Source of the DNA: Rhodococcoides corynebacterioides
Lineage (GTDB): Bacteria; Actinomycetota; Actinomycetes; Mycobacteriales; Mycobacteriaceae
Assembly (NCBI RefSeq): GCF_019834675.1
Contig: NZ_JABUBU010000008.1
Coordinates: 49,754-113,753 of the forward strand
DNA: 64,000 nucleotides
Direction of reading: 5' to 3'
Shown here: piece after piece, positions 15,983 to 24,858 of the stretch
How the letters are laid out: each line of letters opens with the position of its first letter
How positions within the stretch are numbered: the first letter of the stretch is position 1
The notes under the pieces: generated by a model
The model's database searches: none
The model's input: the letters and a program-made list of their open reading frames with translations, nothing else
Told to the model about the DNA's origin: nothing
Program-made: the position numbers and the translations under genes

Positions 15983-17812
15983 ATGGGCGACGAGCAGGTA
16001 CCGCGTCGGCGTCCGCTGGACGCGCTCGTCGTCGAGCTCGCCACCGGCCTCATCGACGCCGACGCGCACAACGTCACCGAGGTCTACCGCTCGCTGTTGC
16101 GTGACCTGGCCGCCGACTTCGGCGCGGACACCTGCTTCCTGCGACACAACGACGCCCGGCTCGACGCGTCCGTCCTCGTCGCGGAGTGGCCGCCGCGGAC
16201 CGGAGTTCCCGATCCGGATCCGATCGGCGTCGTCCCGTTCGCCGACGCCGATCCCGTATTCGCGTCGACGCGCGATCAGACGACCGTGATGATCTACCGA
16301 CCCAGCGACCAGCCGCGCCCGTACCGCGAGCGCGTGGCCACCGCGTCCGGCGAGCCGTCGACGACGATGGTCTCGGTGCCGCTGGTGGGCGAGGACCGCA
16401 CGCTCGGCGTGCTCGGGTTCGTCACCTTCCGGGATCAGGTGTGGACCACCGAGGAGATCGAGGCCGTCACCGCGGTCGGCGCGATGCTGGCCCAGGTGCA
16501 TCGCCGGGTCGCGGCGGAGAACGAGCTGCGGCGCCGCGCGCTGCACGACGAGCTGACGGGGCTCCTGGGCCGACGGGGCCTGACGGAGGAACTCCGCACG
16601 AGGCTGCGGGAGGACGAGCCGGTCGCGGTGCTCTTCGCCGACGTCGACCGGCTGTCCGCGCTCAACGACTTCCTCGGGCAGGGCATGGGGGACCGATTCC
16701 TGCGCACCGTCGCCGACCGACTGTCGGCAGGCTTACCGGACGCCGCGATCGCGCGACTCGGCGGCGACGAGTTCGTCGTGGTCGCCGGCGTCGAGTCCGC
16801 GGCCGACGGCGCGGCGCTGGGCGAGCGTGTTCGGCGCACCGTCGCCGAACCCCTGTCCATCGGCGACGATCGGGTGACGCGCACGGCCAGCGTCGGGGTG
16901 ACCGTGGGGACGGGCACGCCGTACGAGATGCTGCGGCGGGCCGACCGGGCGGCGCTGCAGGCCAAGGCGTCCGGCGGCAACACGGTGGTCGAGTACACCG
17001 GCGGGTCCGCGGACGACTCGCTCTCGCGCAGCGGCCTCGAACTGACCCTCGGCGACGCCGTGGCCTCCGACGCTCTGATCCTGCACCACCGACCCGAGGT
17101 CGATCTGCGCACCGGACGGGTCACGGCCGTCGAGTCGTCGGTCCGCTGGCCGCATCCCACCCGCGGTCTGCTGGGTCCCGCCGATCTGGTGCCGGTGGCC
17201 GACATGTCCACGCTGGCACCGGATCTGGGCCGGTGGATCGTCGACCGGGCGTGCCGCGCACACGCCGCCCGCCTCGCGCGGACCGGGCGCACGGATCTGC
17301 ACGTCCACGTGACCCTGTCGCCGGTCTTCGTCTGCGCCGCTTCCTTCGCCGACGACGTCGCCGCGGCGGTGGACCGGCACGGCATCGACCCCGGGCTGCT
17401 GCGCATCGGCGTGTCCGAGACGGGCGTGGTCGACTCGGTGGCGCGCACCGCGACCGCCCTCGGATCGATCCGCGACCTCGGCGTCCGCGTCGGTCTCGAC
17501 CACGTCGGCAGCGGGTTCGGATCCCTGCTGCACGTCAAGCGACTCCCGCTCGACGTGCTCACCGTCGACGCCCGGTTCGCGCGGGGCGCCGTGGACGACG
17601 CGGGCGACCGCGCGGTGCTGGCCGCGGTGGCGGTCATCGCTCGGGAGATGTCGCTGGACGTCGTCGCCGCGGGCGTCGACTCCGCGGACGCCGCCCGCGC
17701 CCTGCGGAGCCTCGGCTACGTGTCGGCCCGCGGCGCCGCGGTCGGGCCGTGGGGCGACGAGGAGGACACGGCCGAGTTGCTCGGCTCGGACGGCTCGGGT
17801 CCCACGCCCTGA
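15983..17812 (+). CDS. GAF-like-GGDEF diguanylate cyclase with a degenerate EAL domain
   Basis: The 609-aa protein is a paralogue of the one at 10504-12465, sharing the same sensor (EWPPRTGVPDPDPIGVV against EWPPREHVPDPDPLGVV). The GGDEF domain keeps RLGGDEF (about residue 260), but NDFLGQGMGD has Gln where the usual NDxxGH has His. The EAL domain has decayed: EAL reads ESS (about 383), the VNVS asparagine is lost (HVTLSP), DDFGTGYSS reads DHVGSGFGS, KID reads TVD and EGLET reads AGVDS. It should make but not degrade c-di-GMP. The last 97 nt overlap the 3' end of the convergent oxidoreductase gene. Confidence 0.88.
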   Translation: MGDEQVPRRRPLDALVVELATGLIDADAHNVTEVYRSLLRDLAADFGADTCFLRHNDARLDASVLVAEWPPRTGVPDPDPIGVVPFADADPVFASTRDQTTVMIYRPSDQPRPYRERVATASGEPSTTMVSVPLVGEDRTLGVLGFVTFRDQVWTTEEIEAVTAVGAMLAQVHRRVAAENELRRRALHDELTGLLGRRGLTEELRTRLREDEPVAVLFADVDRLSALNDFLGQGMGDRFLRTVADRLSAGLPDAAIARLGGDEFVVVAGVESAADGAALGERVRRTVAEPLSIGDDRVTRTASVGVTVGTGTPYEMLRRADRAALQAKASGGNTVVEYTGGSADDSLSRSGLELTLGDAVASDALILHHRPEVDLRTGRVTAVESSVRWPHPTRGLLGPADLVPVADMSTLAPDLGRWIVDRACRAHAARLARTGRTDLHVHVTLSPVFVCAASFADDVAAAVDRHGIDPGLLRIGVSETGVVDSVARTATALGSIRDLGVRVGLDHVGSGFGSLLHVKRLPLDVLTVDARFARGAVDDAGDRAVLAAVAVIAREMSLDVVAAGVDSADAARALRSLGYVSARGAAVGPWGDEEDTAELLGSDGSGPTP

Positions 17813-19956
17813 TCCGGCGCGGGGACCACGGTGACGGGCACGCCGTTGAGGACGGCGTTGCCGGCCACGGACTCGACCCGGTCGGGGTCGGTCAGATCGT
17901 TCACGCTGGGCCCGACCACGGTGCGCGCCACGGAGAGTCGAACACCGTCTCGCTCGTGACCGAACCCGTGGGGCATGCTCACCACCCCGCGCATGACGTC
18001 GGTCGAGGCGGCCACCACGGTACGGACGGCGCCGGCGTTGGATCGGACCTCGACGGCGTCGCCGTCCGCGAGCCGGTGCGTCGCGAGGTCGTCGGGGTGC
18101 ATCAGCACCGCGTGACGCGGCTTGCCCTTCACCAGCCGCGGCGCGTTGTGCATCCAGGAGTTGTTGCTGCGCAGGTGTCGTCGCCCGACGAGGGTGAGTC
18201 CGCCGTCGGCGGCGGGTGCGCCCGTGAGCGCGGCGCGGATCCGCGCGACGTCGTCCAGCACGAGGGGCTGGGCGAGGTCGATGCGGCGGTCGGGAGTCGA
18301 CAGGGCGTCGGGCAGGCGCGGCCGGAGCGGGCCGAGATCGACTCCGTGGGGAGTGCGCCGCAGCGACCGGATCGACAGTCCGCGACGCCCCCGGCGCAGG
18401 AGGAGGTCGAGGGTGCGGGTGGGTGACAGGCGGAATCGCACCTCCCGCACCAGCGACGCCCGGGTGAACCGCTCCCGCGGGGAGCGGCGACGCAGGGCGG
18501 CGTAGCGCAGCGCCAGGTCGCGGAAGATCTCCCACTCGTGCCGCATCCCGTCGGGCTTCGGGAGGACGGCGGGGGAGAACTTGGCGACGTTCCGCACCGC
18601 GAACGAGGAGAAGATCAGGTCGTAGTGATCGCGTTCGAGGGCGGTGGTCGACGGCAGGATCACGTCGGCATGGCGAGAGGTCTCGTTGACGTAGATGTCG
18701 AAGGACACCATGAAGTCGAGATCGGCGAAGGCGTCGTCCAGGCGACGTCCCCCGGGTGCGGACAGCACCGGATTGCCCGAGGCGACCACCATCGCGCGGA
18801 TACGGTCCTCACCCGGGGTGGTCATCTCGTCCACCAGGGTGGACGTCGGCAACTCGCCGGAGAATTCGGGCAGGTCCCGGACGCGGCTGCGCCAGAGCCC
18901 GAAATGCCCTCGGCCCGTGATCTTCTGGCGGATCAGGTCGACCGCGGGCTCGGTGAAGAGCTTGCCGCCCACCCGGTCGAGGTTGCCGGTGAGGATGTCC
19001 AGGACGTGAACGGCCCACTGACACACCGTGCCGAACCGTTGCGTCGACACGCCCATGCGCCCGTAGACCGCCGCCGCGTCCGCGGCCACCAGCTCGCGGG
19101 CGAGCCGCCGCACGGTGTCCGCGTCGATGCCGGTGACGTCCGCGACCGCCTCGGGAGTGAACGCGGCCACCGCGGCACGCACCTCGGCCACGCCGTCGAC
19201 GTACAGGGCGGGCCGCTCGGCGCCGTCGGCGAGAATCACGTGGATCAGGGCGAGCAGCAGGTACGCGTCGGAGCCGGGGCGGACGAAGAGGTGCTCGTCC
19301 GCCACGGCCGCGGTCTCCGTGCGCCGCGGATCGATCACCACCATCCGCCCGCCCCGCGCCCGCAGGTCCTTCACCCGGCGTCCGAAATCGGGCACCGTCA
19401 TCATCGAGCCGTTGGACGCCATCGGATTGGCGCCGAGAACCAGGAAGAACTGCGTGTGATCGATGTCGGTGATCGGTTGCCGCAGCTGATGACCGAACAG
19501 CAGCATGTTGGTCAGCTGGTGGGGCAGCTGGTCGAGCGACGTCGCCGAGTAGCGGTTGCGGGTACGCAGCATCGACAGGAACGGGATGCCGTGCGTCATG
19601 GCGCCGAGGCTGTGCACGTTGGGGTTGCCGGCGTAGACGCCCACCGCGTTGCGGCCGTGGGTGTCCCTGATCTCCGACAGCCGTCGTGCCACGAGGTCGA
19701 TCGCCTCGTCCCACTCCATCTCCGTCCAGCCGTCGTCGGTCCGGCGGACGGGTCGGCGCAGGCGGTCCGGATCGTTCGCGATGTCGACCAGGGCGGTCGC
19801 CTTCGGGCAGAGGTGACCGCGCGAGAGCGGATCCTTCTTGTCGCCTCGCACGGACTCGACGCCCGCCGGTCCCACCGTGTACTCCAGTCCGCACATGGCT
19901 TCGCACAGGGCGCAGGTGCCGTACGCGGTACGCGTGGCGGCGGCGTCGGTCGTCAT
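17716..19956 (-). CDS. Molybdopterin-dependent oxidoreductase, catalytic subunit
   Basis: The 746-aa protein belongs to the DMSO reductase/formate dehydrogenase superfamily. The N-terminal [4Fe-4S] motif CALCEAMCGLEY plus HLCPKA is present, followed by the bis-MGD domains (LVLGANPMASNGS, VIDPRRTET, MVVASGNPVLSAPGG) and the C-terminal cap domain from about 610. No Tat signal is seen, so the enzyme is cytoplasmic. In the usual Mo-ligand region the sequence is NRYSATSLDQLP, without Cys or Sec. ATG at 19956. The C-terminal tail of about 30 residues after VTVVPAPD is Ser/Pro-rich and lies in the overlap with the convergent gene. The substrate is unknown. Confidence 0.85.
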   Translation of the reverse strand: MTTDAAATRTAYGTCALCEAMCGLEYTVGPAGVESVRGDKKDPLSRGHLCPKATALVDIANDPDRLRRPVRRTDDGWTEMEWDEAIDLVARRLSEIRDTHGRNAVGVYAGNPNVHSLGAMTHGIPFLSMLRTRNRYSATSLDQLPHQLTNMLLFGHQLRQPITDIDHTQFFLVLGANPMASNGSMMTVPDFGRRVKDLRARGGRMVVIDPRRTETAAVADEHLFVRPGSDAYLLLALIHVILADGAERPALYVDGVAEVRAAVAAFTPEAVADVTGIDADTVRRLARELVAADAAAVYGRMGVSTQRFGTVCQWAVHVLDILTGNLDRVGGKLFTEPAVDLIRQKITGRGHFGLWRSRVRDLPEFSGELPTSTLVDEMTTPGEDRIRAMVVASGNPVLSAPGGRRLDDAFADLDFMVSFDIYVNETSRHADVILPSTTALERDHYDLIFSSFAVRNVAKFSPAVLPKPDGMRHEWEIFRDLALRYAALRRRSPRERFTRASLVREVRFRLSPTRTLDLLLRRGRRGLSIRSLRRTPHGVDLGPLRPRLPDALSTPDRRIDLAQPLVLDDVARIRAALTGAPAADGGLTLVGRRHLRSNNSWMHNAPRLVKGKPRHAVLMHPDDLATHRLADGDAVEVRSNAGAVRTVVAASTDVMRGVVSMPHGFGHERDGVRLSVARTVVGPSVNDLTDPDRVESVAGNAVLNGVPVTVVPAPDQGVGPEPSEPSNSAVSSSSPHGPTAAPRADT

Positions 19957-20031
19957 GAGCCACGACGCTAGTCCGCGGACGCGATCCGCACGCCCCGACG
20001 GGCGGACCGGCCCGTCGTCTAGGGTCGCCTC

Positions 20032-20877
20032 GTGACTCCTCACGACGGTGACGACGACCTGCTGGCCCCCCTGGGCGACTGGCCCGTTCCGGCCGTCTCC
20101 GCGGCCGTGCTGCGGCGCTCCGACGACGGTGCCGCGGTGGTCGCCCGCCACGGCGACGCGGATCGGGTGCAGGAGCTCGCCTCGGTCACCAAGCTGCTCG
20201 TCGCCTACGCGGCCCTCGTCGCGGTCGAGGAGGAAGCCATCGCCCTCGACGAGCCCGCCGGACCACCCGGGTCGACCGTGCGGCACCTGTTGGCCCACGC
20301 GTCGGGCGTCGGTTTCGACGACCGGACGCCGAGTGCGGAGCCGGGGACGAAGCGGATCTACTCCAGCGCCGGCTTCGAACTGCTGGCCGAGCACGTCACC
20401 GAGCGCACGGGCATCGACTTCCCGGAGTACCTGACGGACGCGGTGCTCGCGCCGCTGGGGATGACGGCGACCGAGCTGGTCGGGTCCGCGGGACACGGCG
20501 CCCGCTCGAGTGCGGCAGACATGACCGCGTTCGCGGCCGAGCTGCTCGTGCCGACCCTGCTCGCGCCGGAGACGGTGCGCGAGGCGACCGGTGTGCAGTT
20601 CCCCGGCCTGGCCGGGATCCTGCCGGGATACGGATCGCAGCGGCCCAACGACTGGGGCCTCGGGTTCGAGATCCGTGACGGCAAGTCGCCGCACTGGACC
20701 GGCACCGGCAACTCCCCGCGCACCGTGGGGCACTTCGGTCAGGCGGGCACGTTCTGCTGGGTCGATCCCGGCGCGGACCTGGCCGTCGTCGTGCTCGCGG
20801 ACCGCGCGTTCGGGGACTGGGCCAAGCCGGTGTGGACCGAGCTCTCCGACCGGGTTCTGCGCCGACTCGCCGCCTGA
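20032..20877 (+). CDS. Serine hydrolase of the beta-lactamase/D-Ala-D-Ala carboxypeptidase family
   Basis: The 281-aa product has the three active-site elements of serine beta-lactamase-like hydrolases: SVTK (SxxK, about residue 51), YSSAG (Tyr of the YxN-like motif, about 111) and HFGQAG (HxG, about 235). There is no signal peptide, so it is probably a cytoplasmic esterase or peptidase-like hydrolase rather than a resistance enzyme. GTG at 20032 is the start, 75 nt from the divergent oxidoreductase gene. Confidence 0.85.
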   Translation: MTPHDGDDDLLAPLGDWPVPAVSAAVLRRSDDGAAVVARHGDADRVQELASVTKLLVAYAALVAVEEEAIALDEPAGPPGSTVRHLLAHASGVGFDDRTPSAEPGTKRIYSSAGFELLAEHVTERTGIDFPEYLTDAVLAPLGMTATELVGSAGHGARSSAADMTAFAAELLVPTLLAPETVREATGVQFPGLAGILPGYGSQRPNDWGLGFEIRDGKSPHWTGTGNSPRTVGHFGQAGTFCWVDPGADLAVVVLADRAFGDWAKPVWTELSDRVLRRLAA

Positions 20878-21003
20878 TCGGCCGCGACACTCCGGACGAC
20901 TGGTGTAACAGCGGTAACTCGAGGCACACTGGTATGCAGCCATTGCGCAGTCGACTCGTCGGGCCGTTGGGGAAGACGTCCCTCGTCGAGGCTGGAGGCA
21001 ACG

Positions 21004-21507
21004 GTGAACGCACGAAATCAGTTCGCGGACGCGACGACGGGTGTGGTCTGGATCCACTCGTCTCCGGCTGCGCTGTGCCCGCATGTGGAATGGGCACTGT
21101 CGGACGCGCTGGACGCGCGCGCCAACCTGAAGTGGACCGCGCAGCCCGCGCAGTCCGGTCAGCTGCGGGCCACCACCGAGTGGGTGGGGCCCGTCGGCAC
21201 CGGCTCGCGCCTGGCCGCGGTCCTGCGCTCGTGGCGCATGCTGCGCTTCGAAGTCACCGAGGACCCCAGTGAGGGCGTCGACGGCGAACGCTTCGCCCAC
21301 GTCCCGGGACTCGGCCTGTGGCACGGCATCACCGCCGCGAACGGCGACGTCGTCGTGGGGGAGCAGCGCCTCAAAGCGATCCTCGCCGGCGGTGGCGCGG
21401 ACCTCGCCGCCGACCTCGATCACGCCCTCGGCACGGCCTGGGACGACGAGCTCGAGCAGTTCCGGCTGGGCGGTACCGGCGCCGAGGTGACCTGGCTCGC
21501 GAGCTGA
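21004..21507 (+). CDS. DUF3145 family protein
   Basis: This 167-aa protein matches the actinobacterial DUF3145 family, with the segments GVVWIHSSPAALCPHVEWAL and ATTEWVGPVGTG and the C-terminal DELEQFRLGG. The function of the family is unknown. GTG at 21004 is preceded by GGAGGC. It converges on accD6. No membrane or signal segment is visible. Confidence 0.85.
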   Translation: MNARNQFADATTGVVWIHSSPAALCPHVEWALSDALDARANLKWTAQPAQSGQLRATTEWVGPVGTGSRLAAVLRSWRMLRFEVTEDPSEGVDGERFAHVPGLGLWHGITAANGDVVVGEQRLKAILAGGGADLAADLDHALGTAWDDELEQFRLGGTGAEVTWLAS

Positions 21508-21510
21508 CCC

Positions 21511-21533
21511 GGCTCGGCTCGCCGGGCCGAGTC
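21511..21533. terminator. Hairpin between convergent genes
   Basis: CTCGGC pairs with GCCGAG around a 7-nt loop, extended by a G-T and a G-C pair to about 8 bp. It begins 3 nt after the DUF3145 stop and lies 16 nt from the end of accD6, so it could terminate either gene. No T-tract follows. Confidence 0.45.
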
Positions 21534-21549
21534 GGCTCCCGGCGGGCCG

Positions 21550-22983
21550 CTACAGCGGGATGTTGTTGTGCCGGCCGCGCCGCGCGGTGGCGTCGGCCAG
21601 GGCGCGGGTGAGCGTGCTGCGGGTGGTGCCCGGATCGATCACCGCGTCGACCACACCGATGCTCACCGCACGGTCCACTCCGCCGGCGATGGCCTCGTGC
21701 TCGGCCGTCAGACGGTCGTGCAGCGCCTCGCGCTCGTGCTCGGGTGCCGCGGCGAGAGCCTTCTTGTGCAGGATGCCCACGGCGGCTTTCGCGCCCATGA
21801 CGGCCACCTCGGACTCGGGCCAGGCGAACACCGCGGTGGCGCCCAGCGCGCGGGAGTTCATCGCGATGTACGCGCCGCCGTAGATCTTGCGGGTGACCAG
21901 CGTGACGCGCGGGACCGTGGCCTCGGCGAACGCGTGGAGCAGCTTCGCTCCGCGGCGGACCACGCCCTCCCACTCCATGCTGACGCCGGGGAGGTACCCC
22001 GGCACGTCGACGACCACGACGAGCGGGATGCCGAACGCGTCGCAGAGCCGGACGAACCGTGCGGCCTTCTCCGCGGACTCGGAGTTCAGACAGCCGCCGA
22101 GTCGAATCGGGTTGTTGGCGATCACGCCGACGGTGCGGCCGCCGAGGCGACCGAGGCCGGTCACGATGCTGCGCGCCCAGCCGCCCTGGAACTCCTCGAA
22201 GGACGACTCGCCCTCGACGTTGTCGAGCAGTTCGTGGATCACCGGATGCACGTCGTACGCGCGGCGGTTGGAATCCGGCAGCAGGGCGCGGAGGTCGGTG
22301 TCGCCGTGCTGGGCCGCACCGAGATCGAACGTGCCCTGATCGCAGAACATCGAGACCAGGCGACGGCCGCGGGCCAGCGCGTCCAGCTCGTCGCGGGCCA
22401 CGATGTGGCACACGCCGGACTTCTTGTAGTGGGTGTCGGGGCCGCCCAACGACGCCATGTCGACCTGTTCGCCGGTGACGCTGCGGACCACGTCGGGGCC
22501 GGTGACGAACACGCGGCCCTCGGGGGCCATGACCACCACGTCGGTCAGGGCCGGGCCGTACGCCGCCCCGCCGGCGGCGAAGCCGAGGACGACGGAGATC
22601 TGCGGAATGCGGCCGGACGCGCGCACCATGGCCTCGAACACGAGACCGACGGCGTGGAGGGCCTCGACGCCCTCGGCGAGGCGGGCTCCGCCGGAGTGCC
22701 AGATCCCGACGATCGGCGCGTTCTCGTCGAGTGCGGTGTCGATGGCCGAGACGATGTGCTTGCAGCCGTCCACACCCATGGCGCCGCCCATGACGGTGGC
22801 GTCGGAGCAATAGGCGATGGTGGGGACTCCGTCGATCTTCCCGCGTGCGGCCACGACCCCGGATCTGTCACGGGGGTGGAGGAGGGCGATGGAGGCGGAG
22901 TCGAAGAGTCGTTCGAGACGGGCCAGCGGATCGCGGGGATCGACGTCGGCCGCGCCGCGCGCGTGGGGAGCGAGAACGGTCAC
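21550..22983 (-). CDS. accD6: Acyl-CoA carboxylase carboxyltransferase (beta) subunit, AccD6-like
   Basis: The 477-aa protein is a biotin-dependent acyl-CoA carboxylase carboxyltransferase. The N half carries the acyl-CoA site (HSGGARLAEGVEAL, GFAAGGAAYGPAL) and the C half the biotin site (VDVPGYLPGVSMEW, KIYGGAYIAMNSR). Its place downstream of fabD-acpM-kasA identifies it as the AccD6 type, which with an AccA-type alpha subunit makes malonyl-CoA (and methylmalonyl-CoA) for FAS-II. GTG at 22983 is preceded by AAGGAG. A 130-nt gap with a strong hairpin separates it from kasA. Confidence 0.93.
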   Translation of the reverse strand: MTVLAPHARGAADVDPRDPLARLERLFDSASIALLHPRDRSGVVAARGKIDGVPTIAYCSDATVMGGAMGVDGCKHIVSAIDTALDENAPIVGIWHSGGARLAEGVEALHAVGLVFEAMVRASGRIPQISVVLGFAAGGAAYGPALTDVVVMAPEGRVFVTGPDVVRSVTGEQVDMASLGGPDTHYKKSGVCHIVARDELDALARGRRLVSMFCDQGTFDLGAAQHGDTDLRALLPDSNRRAYDVHPVIHELLDNVEGESSFEEFQGGWARSIVTGLGRLGGRTVGVIANNPIRLGGCLNSESAEKAARFVRLCDAFGIPLVVVVDVPGYLPGVSMEWEGVVRRGAKLLHAFAEATVPRVTLVTRKIYGGAYIAMNSRALGATAVFAWPESEVAVMGAKAAVGILHKKALAAAPEHEREALHDRLTAEHEAIAGGVDRAVSIGVVDAVIDPGTTRSTLTRALADATARRGRHNNIPL

Positions 22984-23032
22984 GGAACTTCTCCTTCTGC
23001 CGTCGGTCCGCGAGGCGATCCGGGCCGGGAGT

Positions 23033-23087
23033 GGTGGGTCGGGGCGGAGCGCGACGGTGATCGCTCACCGTGCGCCCCGCCCCACCC
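23033..23087 (-). terminator. GC-rich hairpin between kasA and accD6
   Basis: Two arms of about 23 nt (from GGTGGGTCGGGGCG, and TCACCGTGCGCCCCGCCCC) can pair around TCGC with a few bulges. It lies in the 130-nt gap after the kasA stop and before accD6, so it can act as a partial terminator or an RNA stabiliser that lowers accD6 expression relative to kasA. Confidence 0.55.
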
Positions 23088-23113
23088 GGGGGTCGAGCTG
23101 TTCTCGCCGTCGG

Positions 23114-24376
23114 TCAGGCGCGACCGATGGCGAGGGCGACGTTGTGCCCTCCGAAGCCGAACGAGTTGTTCAGCGCGTAGCCGATCTCGCCGCGTCGGGC
23201 TTCGCCCTTGACGACGTCGAGATCGATCTCCGGATCCTGGTTGTCCAGGTTCAGCGTCGGCGGGACGATGCCGTCCCGGACGCTGAGGACGGTCAGGACC
23301 GCCTCGAGGGCACCTACGGCGCCGATCGAGTGGCCCAGTGCCGACTTCGGCGCGTACACCGACGCGTGCTTGCCGACGGCGGCACCGATCGCCGCCGCCT
23401 CGGCCGTGTCCCCGATGGGGGTGGCCGTGGCGTGAGCGTTGACGTGCGTGATGTCCGCCGCGGTGAGGCCCGCGGTCTCGATGGCGCGACGCATCGCACG
23501 CGCCGCTCCGGTACCGGCCGGATCGGGGGCCACCAGGTGGTAGCCGTCCGACGTGATTCCGGCACCGAGCAGTCGCGCGTGGATGGTCGCGCCACGAGCC
23601 TTGGCGTGCTCCTCGGACTCGATGACCATGAGCGCGCCGGCCTCACCGAACACGAAGCCGTCCCGATCGACGTCGAAGGGACGCGAGGCGGCCTTCGGGT
23701 CGTCGTTGCGCGTGCTCATCGCACGCATCATCGAGAAGCTCGCGATCGGCACCGCGTCGATGTGTCCCTCGACTCCACCCGTGACCACGACGTCCGCATC
23801 GCCCATGACGATCATGCGCCACGCGTGCGCGATGGCCTCGGAGCCCGACGAACACGCCGACACGGGCGTGATCACCCCGGCGCGCGCGCCGAGTTCGAGT
23901 CCGACGACGGCCGACGGGCCGTTGGGCATGATCATCTGGACCGAGAGCGGGGACACCTTGCGGTACCCGCCCTCGCGCATCTTCTTGTCCGCATCGAGCA
24001 GGGCGTCGCCGCCACCGAGGCCGGTACCGATCGAGACGCCGAGGCGCTCCGGATCGACCTCGGGACTGCCGGCGTTCTTCCAGACTTCCTTGCCCAGAAC
24101 GAACGCCATCTGCTCGACGTAGCTCATCCGTCGCTGTTCCACACGGGACAGCAGCGACGACGGGTTCACCGCGAGGTGACCGCCGATGCGAACCGGAAGA
24201 TCGTACTCGGTGACGAAATCGTCCTCGAGAACGTCGATACCGCTCTCGCCGTTCAGCAGACCCTTCCACGTGGCGTCGACGTCACCGGCGATCGAGGTGG
24301 TGGCCGCGAGCGAGGTCACGACGACGTTGCGGAAGCCCCCGTTGGCTGTGTTGGGCGTGGTCACGGCCTGGCTCAC
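23114..24376 (-). CDS. kasA: Beta-ketoacyl-ACP synthase (KasA/FabF type)
   Basis: The 420-aa condensing enzyme has the full Cys-His-His triad: Cys in SACSSGSEA (about residue 175), His in NAHATATP (about 313) and His in GHSIGAVG (about 348), plus the C-terminal [10 protein letters not shown]. It extends acyl-ACP in FAS-II for mycolate precursors. The GTG start overlaps the acpM stop by 4 nt. Only one Kas gene is present where M. tuberculosis has kasA and kasB. Confidence 0.95.
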   Translation of the reverse strand: MSQAVTTPNTANGGFRNVVVTSLAATTSIAGDVDATWKGLLNGESGIDVLEDDFVTEYDLPVRIGGHLAVNPSSLLSRVEQRRMSYVEQMAFVLGKEVWKNAGSPEVDPERLGVSIGTGLGGGDALLDADKKMREGGYRKVSPLSVQMIMPNGPSAVVGLELGARAGVITPVSACSSGSEAIAHAWRMIVMGDADVVVTGGVEGHIDAVPIASFSMMRAMSTRNDDPKAASRPFDVDRDGFVFGEAGALMVIESEEHAKARGATIHARLLGAGITSDGYHLVAPDPAGTGAARAMRRAIETAGLTAADITHVNAHATATPIGDTAEAAAIGAAVGKHASVYAPKSALGHSIGAVGALEAVLTVLSVRDGIVPPTLNLDNQDPEIDLDVVKGEARRGEIGYALNNSFGFGGHNVALAIGRA

Positions 24377-24684
24377 TCGCCTGCGGTGCCGCTCTGGCCC
24401 TCGAACTTCGCCTTGATGGCCTCGGCCGCCTCGGGGTTCTCGGACTCGAGCTTCTGGATGTAGGACACGGCGTCACCGACGGTGCGCAGACTCGCGAGGT
24501 CCTCGTCCGGGATCTTGACGCCGTACTTGTCCTCGGTCTGCACGGCGATCTCGACCATCGACAGCGAGTCGATGTCCAGGTCGTCGACGAAGGACTTCTC
24601 GACGGTCACCTCGGACGGCTCGATGCCGGTGACCTCTTCGATGATCTCGGCGAGTCCGGCGATGAGTTCTTCCTGCGTGGCCAC
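24373..24684 (-). CDS. acpM: Meromycolate extension acyl carrier protein AcpM
   Basis: The 103-aa acyl carrier protein has the phosphopantetheine attachment serine in DIDSLSMVE (about residue 40). Compared with a standard ACP of about 78 residues, it carries a C-terminal extension ([19 protein letters not shown]), as in mycobacterial AcpM. It shuttles acyl chains between FAS-II enzymes. GTG at 24684 has AGGGAG upstream. A 174-nt gap separates it from fabD. Confidence 0.95.
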   Translation of the reverse strand: MATQEELIAGLAEIIEEVTGIEPSEVTVEKSFVDDLDIDSLSMVEIAVQTEDKYGVKIPDEDLASLRTVGDAVSYIQKLESENPEAAEAIKAKFEGQSGTAGE

Positions 24685-24858
24685 TTAGGTGGCTCCCTTC
24701 TGGTTGTGACTGCGTCGTTCCCCGGCCGGCCGCGAACGGCCGATCGGAAGCAGATGTCGTCCCGGCGGCACGTGCCGACCGGGTTCCGGCCGACGGACGT
24801 CGACCGGGTGGGCCCCGGCGAACCGGGACGCGCGGCAGGGTTCACCGCGCGCAGTAAC

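Noticed and set aside
10504..20000. A defence or phage-related island in the accessory part
   Set aside because: I see no integrase, tRNA-flanking repeat, nuclease, restriction enzyme or toxin motif. The tRNA-Met at 10168 has no partial copy in the window.
17716..21423. A 1235-codon minus-strand frame upstream of the molybdopterin oxidoreductase start
   Set aside because: Codons before 19956 lie opposite the serine hydrolase and DUF3145 genes and show no domain. The ATG at 19956 is directly before the conserved Fe-S motif.
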